Origin: Streptomyces sp. DvalAA-43
GTDB taxonomy: Bacteria; Actinomycetota; Actinomycetes; Streptomycetales; Streptomycetaceae
Assembly (NCBI RefSeq): GCF_900091725.1
Contig: NZ_FMBW01000001.1
Location: forward strand, 62,001 to 126,000
Length of the DNA stretch: 64,000 nt
Reading direction: 5' to 3'
Position numbers and translations under genes: made by a program. The notes beneath the pieces were generated by a model. The model did not search any database, was not told the origin of the DNA, and saw nothing but the letters and a program-made list of their open reading frames with translations. Position 1 is the first letter of the stretch; every line of letters begins with the position of its first letter. Of this stretch, positions 9,326 through 18,596 are shown one piece after another.

Positions 9326-10567
9326 ATGTCGTACGACCCGACGGCCGCAGCCACCACCGCTGACGGCACCACCACCGACGCACCGCCCACCCTGCCCACC
9401 GACCGGCGCACCGGCTGCCCCTTCGACCCGCCCGCCGGGCTCACCGCCCTGAGCGACACACCGATGCGCCGCCTGCGCTACGCCGACGGGCACGTGGGCC
9501 GGCTGGTCACCGGCCATGCCGCGGCCCGTGCGGTCCTGGCCGACCCGCGTTTCAGCTCACGCTACGAACTCCTGCACCTGCCGGTGCCGATGGCGGGCAT
9601 GTCGGGGGAGCTGCCTCCGGCGCCGGTCGGCGACATCATCGGCCTCGACGCCCCCGAGCACACCCGCTACCGGCGCCTGCTCACGGGCAGGTTCACCGTC
9701 CGCAGGATGCGCCGACTCACCGAGCGTGCCGAGCAGTTGACCTCCGAGTGCCTGGACGCCATGGAGCAGGCCGGGCCCACGGTCGACCTGGTGGAGGCAT
9801 TCGCCCGGCCCGTGCCCGCGCTCATGATCTGCGAGCTGCTCGGTGTGCCGTACGCCGAGCGGGACCGGTTCCAGAGCCACGTGGCGATCCTCTTCGACCA
9901 GACGGTGGGTGAGGGGCCGAAGGGCGAGGCATACACGGCGCTGCTCCAGTACCTGGAAGAGCTGGTCCTCGCCAAGCGCGCCGAGCCCACCGACGACCTG
10001 CTCAGCGATCTGACCTCCGCCGACCTCACCGACGAGGAGCTGGCCGGAATCGGCGGGCTGCTCCTCGCCGCCGGGCTCGACACCACCATGAACATGCTCG
10101 GCCTCGGTGCCTTCGCCCTGTTCAGCAACCCCGACCAGCTCGACGCCCTGCGCGCCGATCCGGGCCTCGCCGGGCAGACCGTGGAGGAGCTGCTGCGCTA
10201 CCTCAGCGTGGCCGACCCGCTGTTGCGTTCGGCGCTGGAGGACGTCGAGGTGGAGGGCGAACTCATCAGGGCGGGTGAGACGGTGACCGTGTCCGTACAG
10301 GCCGCCAACCGTGACCCGCACAGGTTCCCCGAGCCCGACCGGCTCGACATCCACCGCCGGGCCACCGGGCATCTGGCCTTCGGCCACGGCGCCCACCAGT
10401 GCCTGGGCCAGCAGCTCGCCCGGGTCGAGATGACCGTCGCCCTCCCGGCGCTCTTCGCCCGCTTCCCCACCCTGCGCCTCGCGGTGCCGCCGCGAGAAGT
10501 GCCCATGCGCGACCGCTCCAACATCTACGGTGTGATCAGTCTGCCCGTCACCTGGGACAAGGAGTAG
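9326..10567 (+). CDS. Cytochrome P450
   Basis: 413 residues. It shows the bacterial class I P450 signatures: I-helix oxygen-activation region [10 protein letters not shown] (with Asp in place of the usual Glu or Asp-Thr context), K-helix ExxR in EELLRYL, and the haem-binding loop [10 protein letters not shown] with the Cys ligand at residue 359. The N-terminus lacks a membrane anchor. The next gene, 4 bases downstream, encodes a 3Fe-4S ferredoxin that would deliver electrons; no ferredoxin reductase gene is nearby. The substrate cannot be read from sequence. Its position next to an exporter and a flavin monooxygenase suggests secondary metabolism or xenobiotic oxidation, but no biosynthetic core gene is in the window. 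The start ATG 9326 follows a GGAAGG-type ribosome site. Confidence 0.93.
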   Translation: MSYDPTAAATTADGTTTDAPPTLPTDRRTGCPFDPPAGLTALSDTPMRRLRYADGHVGRLVTGHAAARAVLADPRFSSRYELLHLPVPMAGMSGELPPAPVGDIIGLDAPEHTRYRRLLTGRFTVRRMRRLTERAEQLTSECLDAMEQAGPTVDLVEAFARPVPALMICELLGVPYAERDRFQSHVAILFDQTVGEGPKGEAYTALLQYLEELVLAKRAEPTDDLLSDLTSADLTDEELAGIGGLLLAAGLDTTMNMLGLGAFALFSNPDQLDALRADPGLAGQTVEELLRYLSVADPLLRSALEDVEVEGELIRAGETVTVSVQAANRDPHRFPEPDRLDIHRRATGHLAFGHGAHQCLGQQLARVEMTVALPALFARFPTLRLAVPPREVPMRDRSNIYGVISLPVTWDKE

Positions 10568-10571
10568 CCCC

Positions 10572-10796
10572 ATGAGCGACCCACAGGATCCGCTGCGTCT
10601 CGACGTCGACCGTGACCGCTGCGCCGGCGCCGGTATGTGCGCCCTGACCGCCCCCGAGGTCTTCGACCAGGACGACGAGGAAGGCCTGGTGGTGCTTCTG
10701 CACCCCACGCCGGCCCCCGAGCACCGGGCCGCCGCCCGGCTGGCCGTCGGCCTCTGCCCCGCCGGGGCCATAGCCCTCGACTCCACGGACTCGTAG
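10572..10796 (+). CDS. 3Fe-4S ferredoxin, P450 partner
   Basis: 74 residues. It has the compact acidic sequence of P450-associated ferredoxins, with the cluster ligands in CAGAGMC and a later CP (GLCPAGAI). The usual second Cys of a 4Fe site is replaced (Ala in CAGAGMC), indicating a 3Fe-4S cluster. It starts 4 bases after the P450 stop, so the two are co-translated. Length and layout are typical for Streptomyces ferredoxins (60-75 residues). It would carry single electrons from a chromosomally distant reductase to the P450. A perfect hairpin terminator follows 21 bases after the stop. Confidence 0.9.
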   Translation: MSDPQDPLRLDVDRDRCAGAGMCALTAPEVFDQDDEEGLVVLLHPTPAPEHRAAARLAVGLCPAGAIALDSTDS

Positions 10797-10817
10797 CGAC
10801 CGTGGCACCGCCCGGAC

Positions 10818-10853
10818 CGAGAGCCCCGCACCGCGCACCGGTGGGGGCTCTCG
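10818..10853. terminator. Hairpin terminator of the P450 operon
   Basis: Perfect 10-bp stem CGAGAGCCCC (10818-10827) with GGGGCTCTCG (10844-10853). It lies between the ferredoxin gene and the convergent DUF1772 gene, and probably serves both. Confidence 0.65.
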
Positions 10854-10929
10854 TGTGTGCGGTGCAGGCATCAGGCGCGGACACCCCGTGACGTCCCCCT
10901 GGCGTCCCCCGGCGTCTCCCGTCCCCGGG

Positions 10930-11490
10930 TCAGGTCGCCGGCGTGCTGCGGCCGTACAGTTTCAGGCAGTGCGCCAGGCAGCCCAGGGCGGCGGTGCACA
11001 GCAGGGTCCGCATGATGTTGGTCGTCTCCCAGAGCCCCTTGAACCTGTCGACGACCGACAGGTCCCCGGCCTTCGCCGGGTCACCGATCGCGGCGAGCTC
11101 GTTGTTCAGCGGGATGTTGACGAAGAACGTGACCAGCAGCGCCACCGCGTAGAGCGCGGCGGCGACCCCCGCCCACAGGGCGACCGTGCGGCGTCCCCCT
11201 CGGTACTCGACGACGGCGACGGCCACCGTCACGGCGAGCGCGCCGAGAAAGATCAGCGCGAACAGGCCGCTGCCGTCCATCACCTGGTTGAAGTTCTGCA
11301 TGGCCTCCGCGTACACCCGGTCGCCGGTACGGGCCAGGCCGGGCATGACCGACACGTCGAAGGCGAAGAACAGACCGGCCATCAGACCGACGGCGATCAC
11401 GGACATCACCAGCAGAATGCCCACGACTCCGCCCGGCCGGGGCGACGGCGCGTGCAGCGCGCGTGGCAGGTGCGGGGAATCCATGGTCAT
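10930..11490 (-). CDS. DUF1772 membrane protein (anthrone-oxygenase-like)
   Basis: 186 residues with four hydrophobic helices (around VVGILLVMSVIAVGLMAG, LFALIFLGALAVTVAVAV, VALWAGVAAALYAVALLV and near the C-terminus). Conserved-looking pieces, including the FNQVMDGSGL region and FFVNIPLNNELAAIGDP, match the DUF1772 family, some members of which act as cofactor-free anthrone oxygenases or noxygenases. No cofactor motif is seen. The start is the first ATG (11490) of a MTM pair, with a GAGGAC ribosome site. The gene lies 113 bases downstream of an AraC regulator on the same strand. This pairing with an AraC gene and an NAD(P)-binding NmrA-like gene recurs in actinobacteria (recalled, not checked) and suggests regulation by the AraC protein. 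Confidence 0.78.
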   Translation of the reverse strand: MTMDSPHLPRALHAPSPRPGGVVGILLVMSVIAVGLMAGLFFAFDVSVMPGLARTGDRVYAEAMQNFNQVMDGSGLFALIFLGALAVTVAVAVVEYRGGRRTVALWAGVAAALYAVALLVTFFVNIPLNNELAAIGDPAKAGDLSVVDRFKGLWETTNIMRTLLCTAALGCLAHCLKLYGRSTPAT

Positions 11491-11603
11491 CGGAGCGTCC
11501 TCACTGTGGAATTCGGTCGTTCGCGCGGGGCGCGCGCACGGAGAACAGGGGTGGCCGCAACGCCCGGCCGTCCGACCGGACATGACGCGAACGGCCCGGA
11601 CCG

Positions 11604-12596
11604 TCAGCCGCCCAGCACCACCGTCCGGGACGGTGTCGGCTCGGGCAGGACGATCCGCGAGGCACCGCTCCTGCGGTACTCCTGCGGGCTGACGCCCCGC
11701 ACCCTCTTGAAGGCCGAACTCAGCGCGAACGCACTGCTGTAGCCGACCTGGTGCGCCACCGTGGCCACCGTGGCGTCCGGTTCGCGCAGCAGGTCGGCGG
11801 CCAGGGCGATGCGCAGGCCGGCCAGATAGGTCATCGGTGGCTCCCCCACGACCTCGGCGAAGCGGCGGGCCAGGCCCGCCCGGGAGACACCGACCTTGCG
11901 GGCCAGCGACTCCACCGTCCACCCCTGGGCCGGATGTTCGTGCAGAAGGCGCAGTGCGGGCCCGACCGTGGAGTCGGACCGGGCGCGGTACCAGGCCGGC
12001 GCACCGGCGTCCGGCTCGGCGAGCCAGGTGCGCAGCACACTGACGAAGAGCAGGTCGAGAAGGCGGTCGAGGACCAGTTCCTGACCCGGCTCGTCGCGGT
12101 CGATCTCCTCGGCCAGCAGGGGTACGAGCGGGCTGTCGTCGAGGGCGGCGGGCCGCACCAGGAGGGCGGGCAGGGCACCCAGCAGACGGCGGCCGATCTC
12201 GCCGGGCGCCTGGTAGGTGCCGCTGAGCATGACGGACGAGCCCTGGCCGATCGGGTCCCCCCAGGTGCGCACCCCCAGGGCCATGCTGTCGGTGACGTCC
12301 TCGCCGCCGCCGGTGCTGCAGCGCTGGTCCGGGCCCACGGTGACCTGGACGGGGGTGTCCCGCGCGTCGGCGACCGTGTAGGGGTCGGGGCCGCGCAGCA
12401 CGGCCACGTCGCCGGGGCCGATGCGGACCGGGACGCCGCCGTCGGGCATCACCCAGGCGTCGCCGTGGACCATGGTGGCCAGGGAGATCGGGGCGCGGTC
12501 CTCGACGCGGAGCGACCAGGGCGGGTTGAAGACGGACTTGAGCAGGAAGGCGCCGCGCGCCTTGGGCCCGTCCAGGAGCCCGGTGAGCACGTCCAT
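11604..12596 (-). CDS. AraC family transcriptional regulator
   Basis: 330 residues. The N-terminal half is a cupin-type sensing domain (MDVLTGLLDGPKARGAFLLK onward, with the GDVAVLRGPDPY turn), as in the AraC-binding cupin_6 group. The C-terminal hundred residues hold the two helix-turn-helix motifs of the AraC/XylS family (WTVESLARKVGVSRAGLARR and VAHQVGYSSAFALSSAFKR, ending in GVSPQEYRR). The start was set at ATG 12596, which has a GGGGA stretch upstream. An extension to 12647 is possible but less supported. It is transcribed toward the DUF1772 gene and in the same direction as the NmrA-like gene behind it. The effector is unknown, and its targets are probably these neighbours. Confidence 0.88.
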   Translation of the reverse strand: MDVLTGLLDGPKARGAFLLKSVFNPPWSLRVEDRAPISLATMVHGDAWVMPDGGVPVRIGPGDVAVLRGPDPYTVADARDTPVQVTVGPDQRCSTGGGEDVTDSMALGVRTWGDPIGQGSSVMLSGTYQAPGEIGRRLLGALPALLVRPAALDDSPLVPLLAEEIDRDEPGQELVLDRLLDLLFVSVLRTWLAEPDAGAPAWYRARSDSTVGPALRLLHEHPAQGWTVESLARKVGVSRAGLARRFAEVVGEPPMTYLAGLRIALAADLLREPDATVATVAHQVGYSSAFALSSAFKRVRGVSPQEYRRSGASRIVLPEPTPSRTVVLGG

Positions 12597-12677
12597 GTGA
12601 GGGTCCCCGTTCGGTTTGGGAGCGCGGACGCCGGCTCGCATCCGCACCAGACACTGTCAGACAGACACTCTCGGACG

Positions 12678-12722
12678 CCCCCCGGACGCCCCCGGGACTC
12701 CCTCGGACTCCCTCGGACTCCC
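12678..12722. repeat. 10-bp tandem repeat
   Basis: Short degenerate repeats of about 10 bp (unit CGGACTCCCT, drifting to CGGACGCCCC) in the gap between the NmrA-like and AraC genes. The gap has no other evident feature. Confidence 0.6.
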
Positions 12723-12756
12723 CCGCATGCTGGTTGCCCGGCGCCGCCGGGCGCTG

Positions 12757-13608
12757 TCAGACGTTCCAGACGCCGGTGGCGGCGGCGTCCTTCGCGTAGT
12801 CGGAGAAGTCGCGCGGCTTGCGGCCGAGGACCTCCTCCACACCGTTGACGACACGGGCGTTGCGCCCGTCGAGGATCAGGCCGAACAGCTCGGCGAACTC
12901 GACCGGCAGCCCGTTCTCCCGCAGGAACCCCCGGTAGTCGTCGAGGGTGATCGGAACGTATGCGATCTCCCGGCCGGTGGCCTTCGACAGCTCGGCGGCC
13001 ACCTCCCGGAAGCTGAGCGACCGGGGCCCGGACAGCTCGTAGGTCCTGCCGATGTGCCTGTCGTCGGTGAGGGCCGCGACGACGACGTCCGCGATGTCGT
13101 CTGCGTCCACGAACGGCTCCACGGCGTCGGCCGTCGGCAGCACGAGTTCGCCGGAGAGGACGGGCTCCAGGAAGAAGCTCTCGTCGAAGTTCTGGTTGAA
13201 CCAGCTGGCCCGTACGACGGTCCAGTCGGCGCCCGACTCCTTGAGCCTGTTCTCGCTGACGACCGCGCCCTGCTCACCGCGTCCGGAGAGCAGCACCAGA
13301 CGGCGCGCGCCCTTCTTCACGGCGAGCTCGGAGAAGGCCCCGACGGCTTCGGCGGCGCCCGGGAACCCGAGGTCGGGGTAGTAGGTGACGTAGACGGCTC
13401 CGACGCCCTCGATCGCCGCCTCCCAGGTGTCCGGGTCCTCCCACATGAAGGGCGGTTCGCCGCTGCGGGACCCGACCCGCACCGGCAGCCCCTGCGCGGT
13501 GAGCCGCTCCGCCACCCGGCGCCCGGTCTTTCCGGTGCCGCCGATCACCAGGGTCGTCCTCGTTCCGGTCCGCCGGTCGTTCCGCTGGATGTTCTGTGTG
13601 TTCGTCAT
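12757..13608 (-). CDS. NmrA-like NAD(P)-binding protein
   Basis: 283 residues. A Rossmann fold starts after a short polar N-terminus, with the dinucleotide motif GGTGKTG (IGGTGKTGRRVAERL). The chain then follows the NmrA / SDR-a5 (NAD(P)H:quinone reductase type 2) pattern: RRLVLLSGRG, an Asn-Trp rich loop DWTVVRASWFNQNFDESFF, and DADDIADVVVAAL. The Tyr-x3-Lys of classical SDR enzymes is not present, as usual for this group, so it could be either a quinone-type reductase or a redox sensor. It precedes the AraC and DUF1772 genes on the same strand. The physiological substrate is unknown. Confidence 0.85.
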   Translation of the reverse strand: MTNTQNIQRNDRRTGTRTTLVIGGTGKTGRRVAERLTAQGLPVRVGSRSGEPPFMWEDPDTWEAAIEGVGAVYVTYYPDLGFPGAAEAVGAFSELAVKKGARRLVLLSGRGEQGAVVSENRLKESGADWTVVRASWFNQNFDESFFLEPVLSGELVLPTADAVEPFVDADDIADVVVAALTDDRHIGRTYELSGPRSLSFREVAAELSKATGREIAYVPITLDDYRGFLRENGLPVEFAELFGLILDGRNARVVNGVEEVLGRKPRDFSDYAKDAAATGVWNV

Positions 13609-13967
13609 GTCCCTCAGTCAACTGCGGCCCGGTGAGACGAACCATAGCCACAACGCTCAACTCCATACGCGTGCGTCTAACCGGAAGAGCGGGGCGCCGC
13701 CTCCATGACGGCGACCGGGCGGTCCTGGGCGTCGCGGGTTCAGGCGTCGGCGGGTTCGGGCGTCGTCCCCGAGAGCCGGGCCGAGCAGTCTTCCGTCCCG
13801 TTTCATCCGTGATGCGGTGATCCGTGCAGAGGGCAACGGACCGTGGTTCACGCTGCGTTCCCGCTCCGGCCGAAGGTCCCGCCGCTCACTCCGGCATGAT
13901 GGTGCCGCACCCGCTCCGACAATGTGTTCCCAGGATCGCGGTGTGGCCCCAAGGAGGAGGATTCCGC
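13609..13967. other. Intergenic region before the type VII locus
   Basis: 359 bases between divergent genes, holding promoters for both sides. The only clear structure is a 15-bp near direct repeat (GGTTCAGGCGTC / GGTTCGGGCGTC) near 13736-13767 and the strong ribosome site AAGGAGGAGG at 13951-13960. No protein-like ORF and no RNA fold was recognised. Confidence 0.5.
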
Positions 13968-16900
13968 TTGTCACGCCAGGTTCTAACGGTCTGTCCCGAG
14001 CGGCCCGACAGCTTTCGAACGATCGGGGAAGCGCTGGCCAGAGCGCGCAACGGCGCCGTGATCAGTGTCCGTTCCGGCACCTACGCCGAGAGTCTGGTCA
14101 TCACCGTCCCCGTCACCGTCGTCGCCGAGCAGTCGCGCGGCAGCGTCGAGATATGCCCGCCGCACGGCAGCGCCGTGGTGCTCCAGGCGGAGGCCGTGAT
14201 GCTCACCGACCTCGTGCTGCGCGGCCGCGACGAGGAACTGCCGGTGGTGGACGCCTCGCGCGGCCAGATCGCGATGGACGGCTGCGACATCACCGGCGCG
14301 TCATGGACCGCGCTGCTGGCCCGCGGCTCCGGTTCGGTGGCCCTGCGGGACTGCCGGGTGAGCAATCCGCGCGGCGCGGGCCTGGTGGTGACCTCGGCGG
14401 TGGAGAGCTCCGCCGAGTCCTGCACCGTCGAGCACCTGGGCACCTCCGGTGTGGTGATCGGCGAGCGCGGCCGGATCACGCTGCGGGGCTGCACCATCCG
14501 GGACGCCCGCGCCAACGGGGTGCTCGCCAACGGCGAGGGGCAGGGCTCCGTGGAGGAGTGCGACATCTCCTCCACCGACAAGCCGTCCATCGCGCTGGAG
14601 GAGCAGAGCACCACGCAGATCCTGCGGACCGTGGTCCACGACACCAGTGTCGGCATCCATCTCTCCTCGTCGGCCCGCACGGTGCTGGAGGACCTCCGGG
14701 TGACCGGCACGAGCGGACCGGGCATCGTCCTGTCCGACGGCACCGATCCGCTGCTGCGCCGGTGCCGTACCGCCCGTACGAAGGGCCCCGGGCTGCTCGT
14801 CTCGGACCGGGCCAGGGGCACCTTCGAGGACTGCTGGCTGGATTCGGCCGAGGAGGCCGCGCTGCATGTGCGGGGTTCGGCGTCCCCGGTGCTGATCGGG
14901 CTGACCGTGCGGGACAGCGTGCGGACGGGTGTGCTGCTGGAGGAGGAGTCGGTCGCCGAACTGGACCGGCTCGAAGTCCTCGACGCGGGCGGCGCGGGCC
15001 TGCGCATCCGCAGCGGTGCCAACCCGCTGGTGCGCAGGGCCAGGATCGGCGACGCCAAGGGGAACGGCGTGGAGGTCGTCAAGGACGGCCGGGGCCGCCT
15101 GGAGGACTGCGAGATCGACCGCCCCGGCGAGGACGGCATCAGGGTCGCCGACAACGGCAACGTCTACGTCGGCGGGGGCGCCGTGCGCGGTGCCACGCAC
15201 GGGATGTCCGTGGCCACGGGCGGCAGCGTCACCATCCGGGACTGCGACGTCCAGGAGGCCACCGACTCCGGTGTCCTGGTGGAGGACGGCGGCGAACTGA
15301 CCGCGACCCGGCTGCGGATCACCGCCGCCACCGAACACGGCGTGCTGCTGGCCCAGGGCGGCCGGGGCGCCTTCACCGCCTGCGAGGTCAGCGGCTCCGG
15401 CCGGGACGGCTTCCGGGTGGAGACCACGGCCGCCGTGTCGGTGGTCAACTGCACCGCACGGGACAACGAGGGCAGCGGTCTGATGCAGGCCCAGGCGGGC
15501 GACCGGCTGGCGGTCGAGCAACTGACCAGTACGGGCAACGGCAAGCGGGACGCCTGGGGGCTCGGCGAGGCCGAGGGCACCGACCCGGCCGGTACGGGCG
15601 CCACCGGGGGCGGTGCCGGAGCGGCCCGCGAGGACGGCCCGCTCGCCGAACTCGACGCGCTGATCGGCCTGGACAACGTCAAGCACCAGGTACGGACGCT
15701 GGTCAACCTGATCCAGCTCGCCCAACGACGCGCCCGCCTCGGCCTGCCGGCCCCGCCGATGAGCCGGCACCTGGTCTTCTCCGGGCCGCCCGGCACCGGC
15801 AAGACCACGGTCGCCCGGCTCTACGGGGCGATCCTCGCCGAACTGGGCGCACTGCCCTCCGGCCACCTGGTGGAGGTCTCGCGCGCGGACCTGGTGGCGC
15901 AGATCGTCGGTGGCACCGCCATCAAGACCACCGAGACGTTCAAGCGGGCGCTGGGCGGGGTGCTGTTCATCGACGAGGCGTACAGCCTGCTCTCCGACGG
16001 GCGGGGCTCGGGCGCCGACTTCGGCCGCGAGGCCGTCGACACGCTTCTGAAGCTGATGGAGGACCACCGGGACGACATCGTCGTGGTCGCCGCCGGGTAC
16101 GCCGACGAGATGCGCGACTTCCTGGGCTCCAACCCGGGTCTCGCCTCCCGTTTCTCCCGCACGGTCGAGTTCGAGAACTACGCGGTCCCCGAGCTGGTCG
16201 CGATCATCGAGAGCATGTGCGCCCATCACCGCTACGAGCTCGACGAGTCGACGCTCACCGCGCTCGCCACGCACTTCGAGCGGATGCCCAGGGACGCCGG
16301 CTTCGGCAACGGCCGCGCCGCCCGGCAGGTGTTCGAGGAGATGGTGGACCGTCAGGCCTACCGGCTGGCCACCCTCCCCGACGCCAACGAGCAGGACCTC
16401 ACCCGGCTGCTCCCCGAGGACGTCGGCGAGGAGGCCGCCGCCGCGGCCTCCGGCAAGGCGGCCGACGGGTCGGAGAGCGACCCGCTGACCCGGCTCGGGG
16501 ACATGGTGGGCCTGGCCGCCGTCAAGCGTGACGTCACCGACCTGGTCAATCTGCTGGCCACCGCGAAGAAGCGGGAGGCGGCCGGGCTGCCCGCGCCGCG
16601 GATCAGCCACCATCTGGTCTTCACCGGACCGCCCGGCACCGGCAAGACCACGGTCGCCCGGCTCTACGGCGAGCTGCTGAAGTCGCTCGGTGTGCTGCCT
16701 CGCGGCCAGCTCATCGAGGTGGCGCGGGCCGACCTGGTCGGCCGGTACGTCGGACACACCGCCCAGCTCACCCGGGAGGTGTTCGACCGGGCCAGGGGCG
16801 GGGTGCTGTTCGTCGACGAGGCGTACACGCTGACGCCGGAAGGGTCCTCGGGCAGCAGTGACTTCGGGCGCGAGGCGGTGGACACCCTGCTGAAGCTGAT

Positions 16901-17294
16901 GGAGGACCACCGTGACGAGGTGGTGGTGATCGTCGCCGGCTACACCGGTGAGATGGAGCGCTTCCTGGCGTCCAACCCCGGTCTCTCCTCCCGCTTCTCC
17001 AGGCGGGTGGAGTTCGCCGACTACTCCTCGGACGAGCTGGTCACCATCGTGCGCCAGCACGCGGCCACCTCCGGGTACGAGTGCGGTCCGGGGGCGGGCG
17101 CGGTCATGCGGGAGTACTTCGACGCACTGCCCAGGGACCGTTCGTTCGGCAACGCGCGGCTGGCCCGGCAGGTGCTGGAGGGCATGATGACGCGCCAGGC
17201 GGGCCGGGTGAGCGCCATGGCGGCGCCCGGTCTGGACGATCTGCGGCTGCTGCTCCCGGAGGATGTCATCCGTCCGCAGGCGGTGCCCGAATGA
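13968..17294 (+). CDS. eccA: EccA-like AAA+ ATPase with beta-helix N-terminus
   Basis: 1108 residues. Residues 1 to about 530 are a right-handed parallel beta-helix of about 20 repeats, each with a G-[IV]-x-[VI] type turn (SGVVIGERGRITLRGC, GLLVSDRARGTFEDC, GVLVEDGGELTATRL). After a Gly linker come two CbbX/SpoVK-type AAA+ modules: Walker A GPPGTGKT at 606-613 with LFIDEAYSL, and Walker A at 887-894 with LFVDEAYTL. The modules share a 41-bp identical stretch, evidence of internal duplication. Mycobacterial EccA instead has a TPR N-terminus and one AAA+ domain. EccA ATPases act in the cytosol on substrates or chaperones of type VII secretion. The start is TTG 13968 because AAGGAGGAGG lies just upstream. 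The stop overlaps the mycP start (ATGA). Confidence 0.85.
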   Translation: MSRQVLTVCPERPDSFRTIGEALARARNGAVISVRSGTYAESLVITVPVTVVAEQSRGSVEICPPHGSAVVLQAEAVMLTDLVLRGRDEELPVVDASRGQIAMDGCDITGASWTALLARGSGSVALRDCRVSNPRGAGLVVTSAVESSAESCTVEHLGTSGVVIGERGRITLRGCTIRDARANGVLANGEGQGSVEECDISSTDKPSIALEEQSTTQILRTVVHDTSVGIHLSSSARTVLEDLRVTGTSGPGIVLSDGTDPLLRRCRTARTKGPGLLVSDRARGTFEDCWLDSAEEAALHVRGSASPVLIGLTVRDSVRTGVLLEEESVAELDRLEVLDAGGAGLRIRSGANPLVRRARIGDAKGNGVEVVKDGRGRLEDCEIDRPGEDGIRVADNGNVYVGGGAVRGATHGMSVATGGSVTIRDCDVQEATDSGVLVEDGGELTATRLRITAATEHGVLLAQGGRGAFTACEVSGSGRDGFRVETTAAVSVVNCTARDNEGSGLMQAQAGDRLAVEQLTSTGNGKRDAWGLGEAEGTDPAGTGATGGGAGAAREDGPLAELDALIGLDNVKHQVRTLVNLIQLAQRRARLGLPAPPMSRHLVFSGPPGTGKTTVARLYGAILAELGALPSGHLVEVSRADLVAQIVGGTAIKTTETFKRALGGVLFIDEAYSLLSDGRGSGADFGREAVDTLLKLMEDHRDDIVVVAAGYADEMRDFLGSNPGLASRFSRTVEFENYAVPELVAIIESMCAHHRYELDESTLTALATHFERMPRDAGFGNGRAARQVFEEMVDRQAYRLATLPDANEQDLTRLLPEDVGEEAAAAASGKAADGSESDPLTRLGDMVGLAAVKRDVTDLVNLLATAKKREAAGLPAPRISHHLVFTGPPGTGKTTVARLYGELLKSLGVLPRGQLIEVARADLVGRYVGHTAQLTREVFDRARGGVLFVDEAYTLTPEGSSGSSDFGREAVDTLLKLMEDHRDEVVVIVAGYTGEMERFLASNPGLSSRFSRRVEFADYSSDELVTIVRQHAATSGYECGPGAGAVMREYFDALPRDRSFGNARLARQVLEGMMTRQAGRVSAMAAPGLDDLRLLLPEDVIRPQAVPE

Positions 17295-18526
17295 TGACCG
17301 CCCGGCCCGGACACCCGGGCCCGTACCGCCGCACCGGACGTGTTCCGGCCGCGGCCGTCCTCGCCACGGCCCTGGTCCTGCCGCTCGCCGGTCCCGCCGC
17401 GGCCGACGGCGAGAAGGTCAAGCTGCCGGTGGTGCCGGTGCGTCTCGAAGCCGGTGATCCGTGCACCGGCGGGTCGGCGGCGCGGGCCACGGCGGTGCCG
17501 TGGGAGCAGCAGAACCTCCAGCTCGCCCGCACCTGGGAGTTCGGTGCGGGCAAGGGGGTGAAGGTCGCGGTGGTGGACACCGGGGTCTCGGACCGGGCCC
17601 CGGCGCTCGCGGGCCGGGTCTCGGCGGTCGGTGGCGCCGGGACGGACTGTGTCGGCCACGGCACGTTCGTCGCCGGGCTGATCGCGGCGGCCCGCGCCGA
17701 CAAGGTGCGCGTCGCGGGGGTCGCCCAGGAGTCGCGGATCGTCGCGGTCCGCGGCACGGACGAGCGGGGCGCGGCGACCGCGGCCTCGGTCGCCGACGGG
17801 ATCCGGGCGGCCACCGACGCGGGGGCGAAGGTCATCCAGGTCTCCCCCGCGCTGGCCGCCTCCTCGGCCGGGCTGGACTCGGCCGTGACGTACGCGGCCT
17901 CCCACGACGCGCTGATCGTGGCCGCCGCGACCCCGGACCCGGTGCGTGTCTCCGCGGGCGGGGAGCCCGAGCCGCCGCGTGACTACTGGCCCGCGTCGGC
18001 GCCCGGCGTCCTCTCCGTCGTCGACGTGGACTCCCGGGGCACCCGACCGGCCGGCGCCCCCACCACGCACGGCGCGGACCTCGCCGCCCCGGGCGACGGG
18101 GTCGTGGGCATCGCACCGCGCGGGACGGGCCACTTCATCGGTTCGGGGGCCTCGTTCGCCGCCGGGTACGCGGCGGGCGCGGCCGCGCTGGTGCGGTCCG
18201 CGCACCCGGAGCTGTCGGCCGCCGAAACGGCGCGGCGGCTGATCCGTACCGCCTACCCGGCGGACGTGCCGGGGCTGGACCCGTACGCCGCCGTCACCTC
18301 CGTACAGGATCCGGCGGCGCACCCGCGGGCGGCGCGGGACGATTCCCTGGTGCTGCCCCCGGGCAACGGCAGCGAGGGCGCCACCCGCCGGGCGTTGTGG
18401 ATCGCGGTGGCGGGCGGCTCCCTCGCGCTGCTGGTCGCGTGGGCGGCGCTGATCGCGCCCCGTGGCCGGTCGCGCGGCTGGCGGCCCGCGGACCGCCGCC
18501 GGGCGGCGAGTACGCCGGGTCACTGA
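17291..18526 (+). CDS. mycP: Mycosin-type subtilisin protease (MycP)
   Basis: 411 residues. A signal peptide (VPAAAVLATALVLPLAGPAAA) precedes a peptidase S8 domain with the triad Asp96 (VVDTGVS), His123 (GHGTFVAG) and Ser288 (GSGASFAAG). The chain ends with a membrane helix (about residues 368-388, LWIAVAGGSLALLVAWAAL) and a basic cytoplasmic tail. This is the layout of mycosins, the membrane-anchored serine proteases that stabilise the type VII secretion complex and process some substrates outside the membrane. The gene overlaps the EccA stop by 4 bases and ends next to a strong bidirectional terminator facing eccC. The catalytic residues all look intact. Confidence 0.92.
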   Translation: MMTARPGHPGPYRRTGRVPAAAVLATALVLPLAGPAAADGEKVKLPVVPVRLEAGDPCTGGSAARATAVPWEQQNLQLARTWEFGAGKGVKVAVVDTGVSDRAPALAGRVSAVGGAGTDCVGHGTFVAGLIAAARADKVRVAGVAQESRIVAVRGTDERGAATAASVADGIRAATDAGAKVIQVSPALAASSAGLDSAVTYAASHDALIVAAATPDPVRVSAGGEPEPPRDYWPASAPGVLSVVDVDSRGTRPAGAPTTHGADLAAPGDGVVGIAPRGTGHFIGSGASFAAGYAAGAAALVRSAHPELSAAETARRLIRTAYPADVPGLDPYAAVTSVQDPAAHPRAARDDSLVLPPGNGSEGATRRALWIAVAGGSLALLVAWAALIAPRGRSRGWRPADRRRAASTPGH

Positions 18527-18544
18527 GCGTGGTGACGGAAAACG

Positions 18545-18589
18545 GCGAAGGGCCCCGGGATTCCACTGCGGATTCCCGGGGCCCTTCGC
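18545..18589. terminator. Strong bidirectional terminator between mycP and eccC
   Basis: Perfect 16-bp stem: GCGAAGGGCCCCGGGA (18545-18560) pairs with 18574-18589. It lies 18 bases after mycP and 7 bases beyond the end of eccC, which runs in the opposite direction. Confidence 0.8.
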
Positions 18590-18596
18590 ACGTCCC

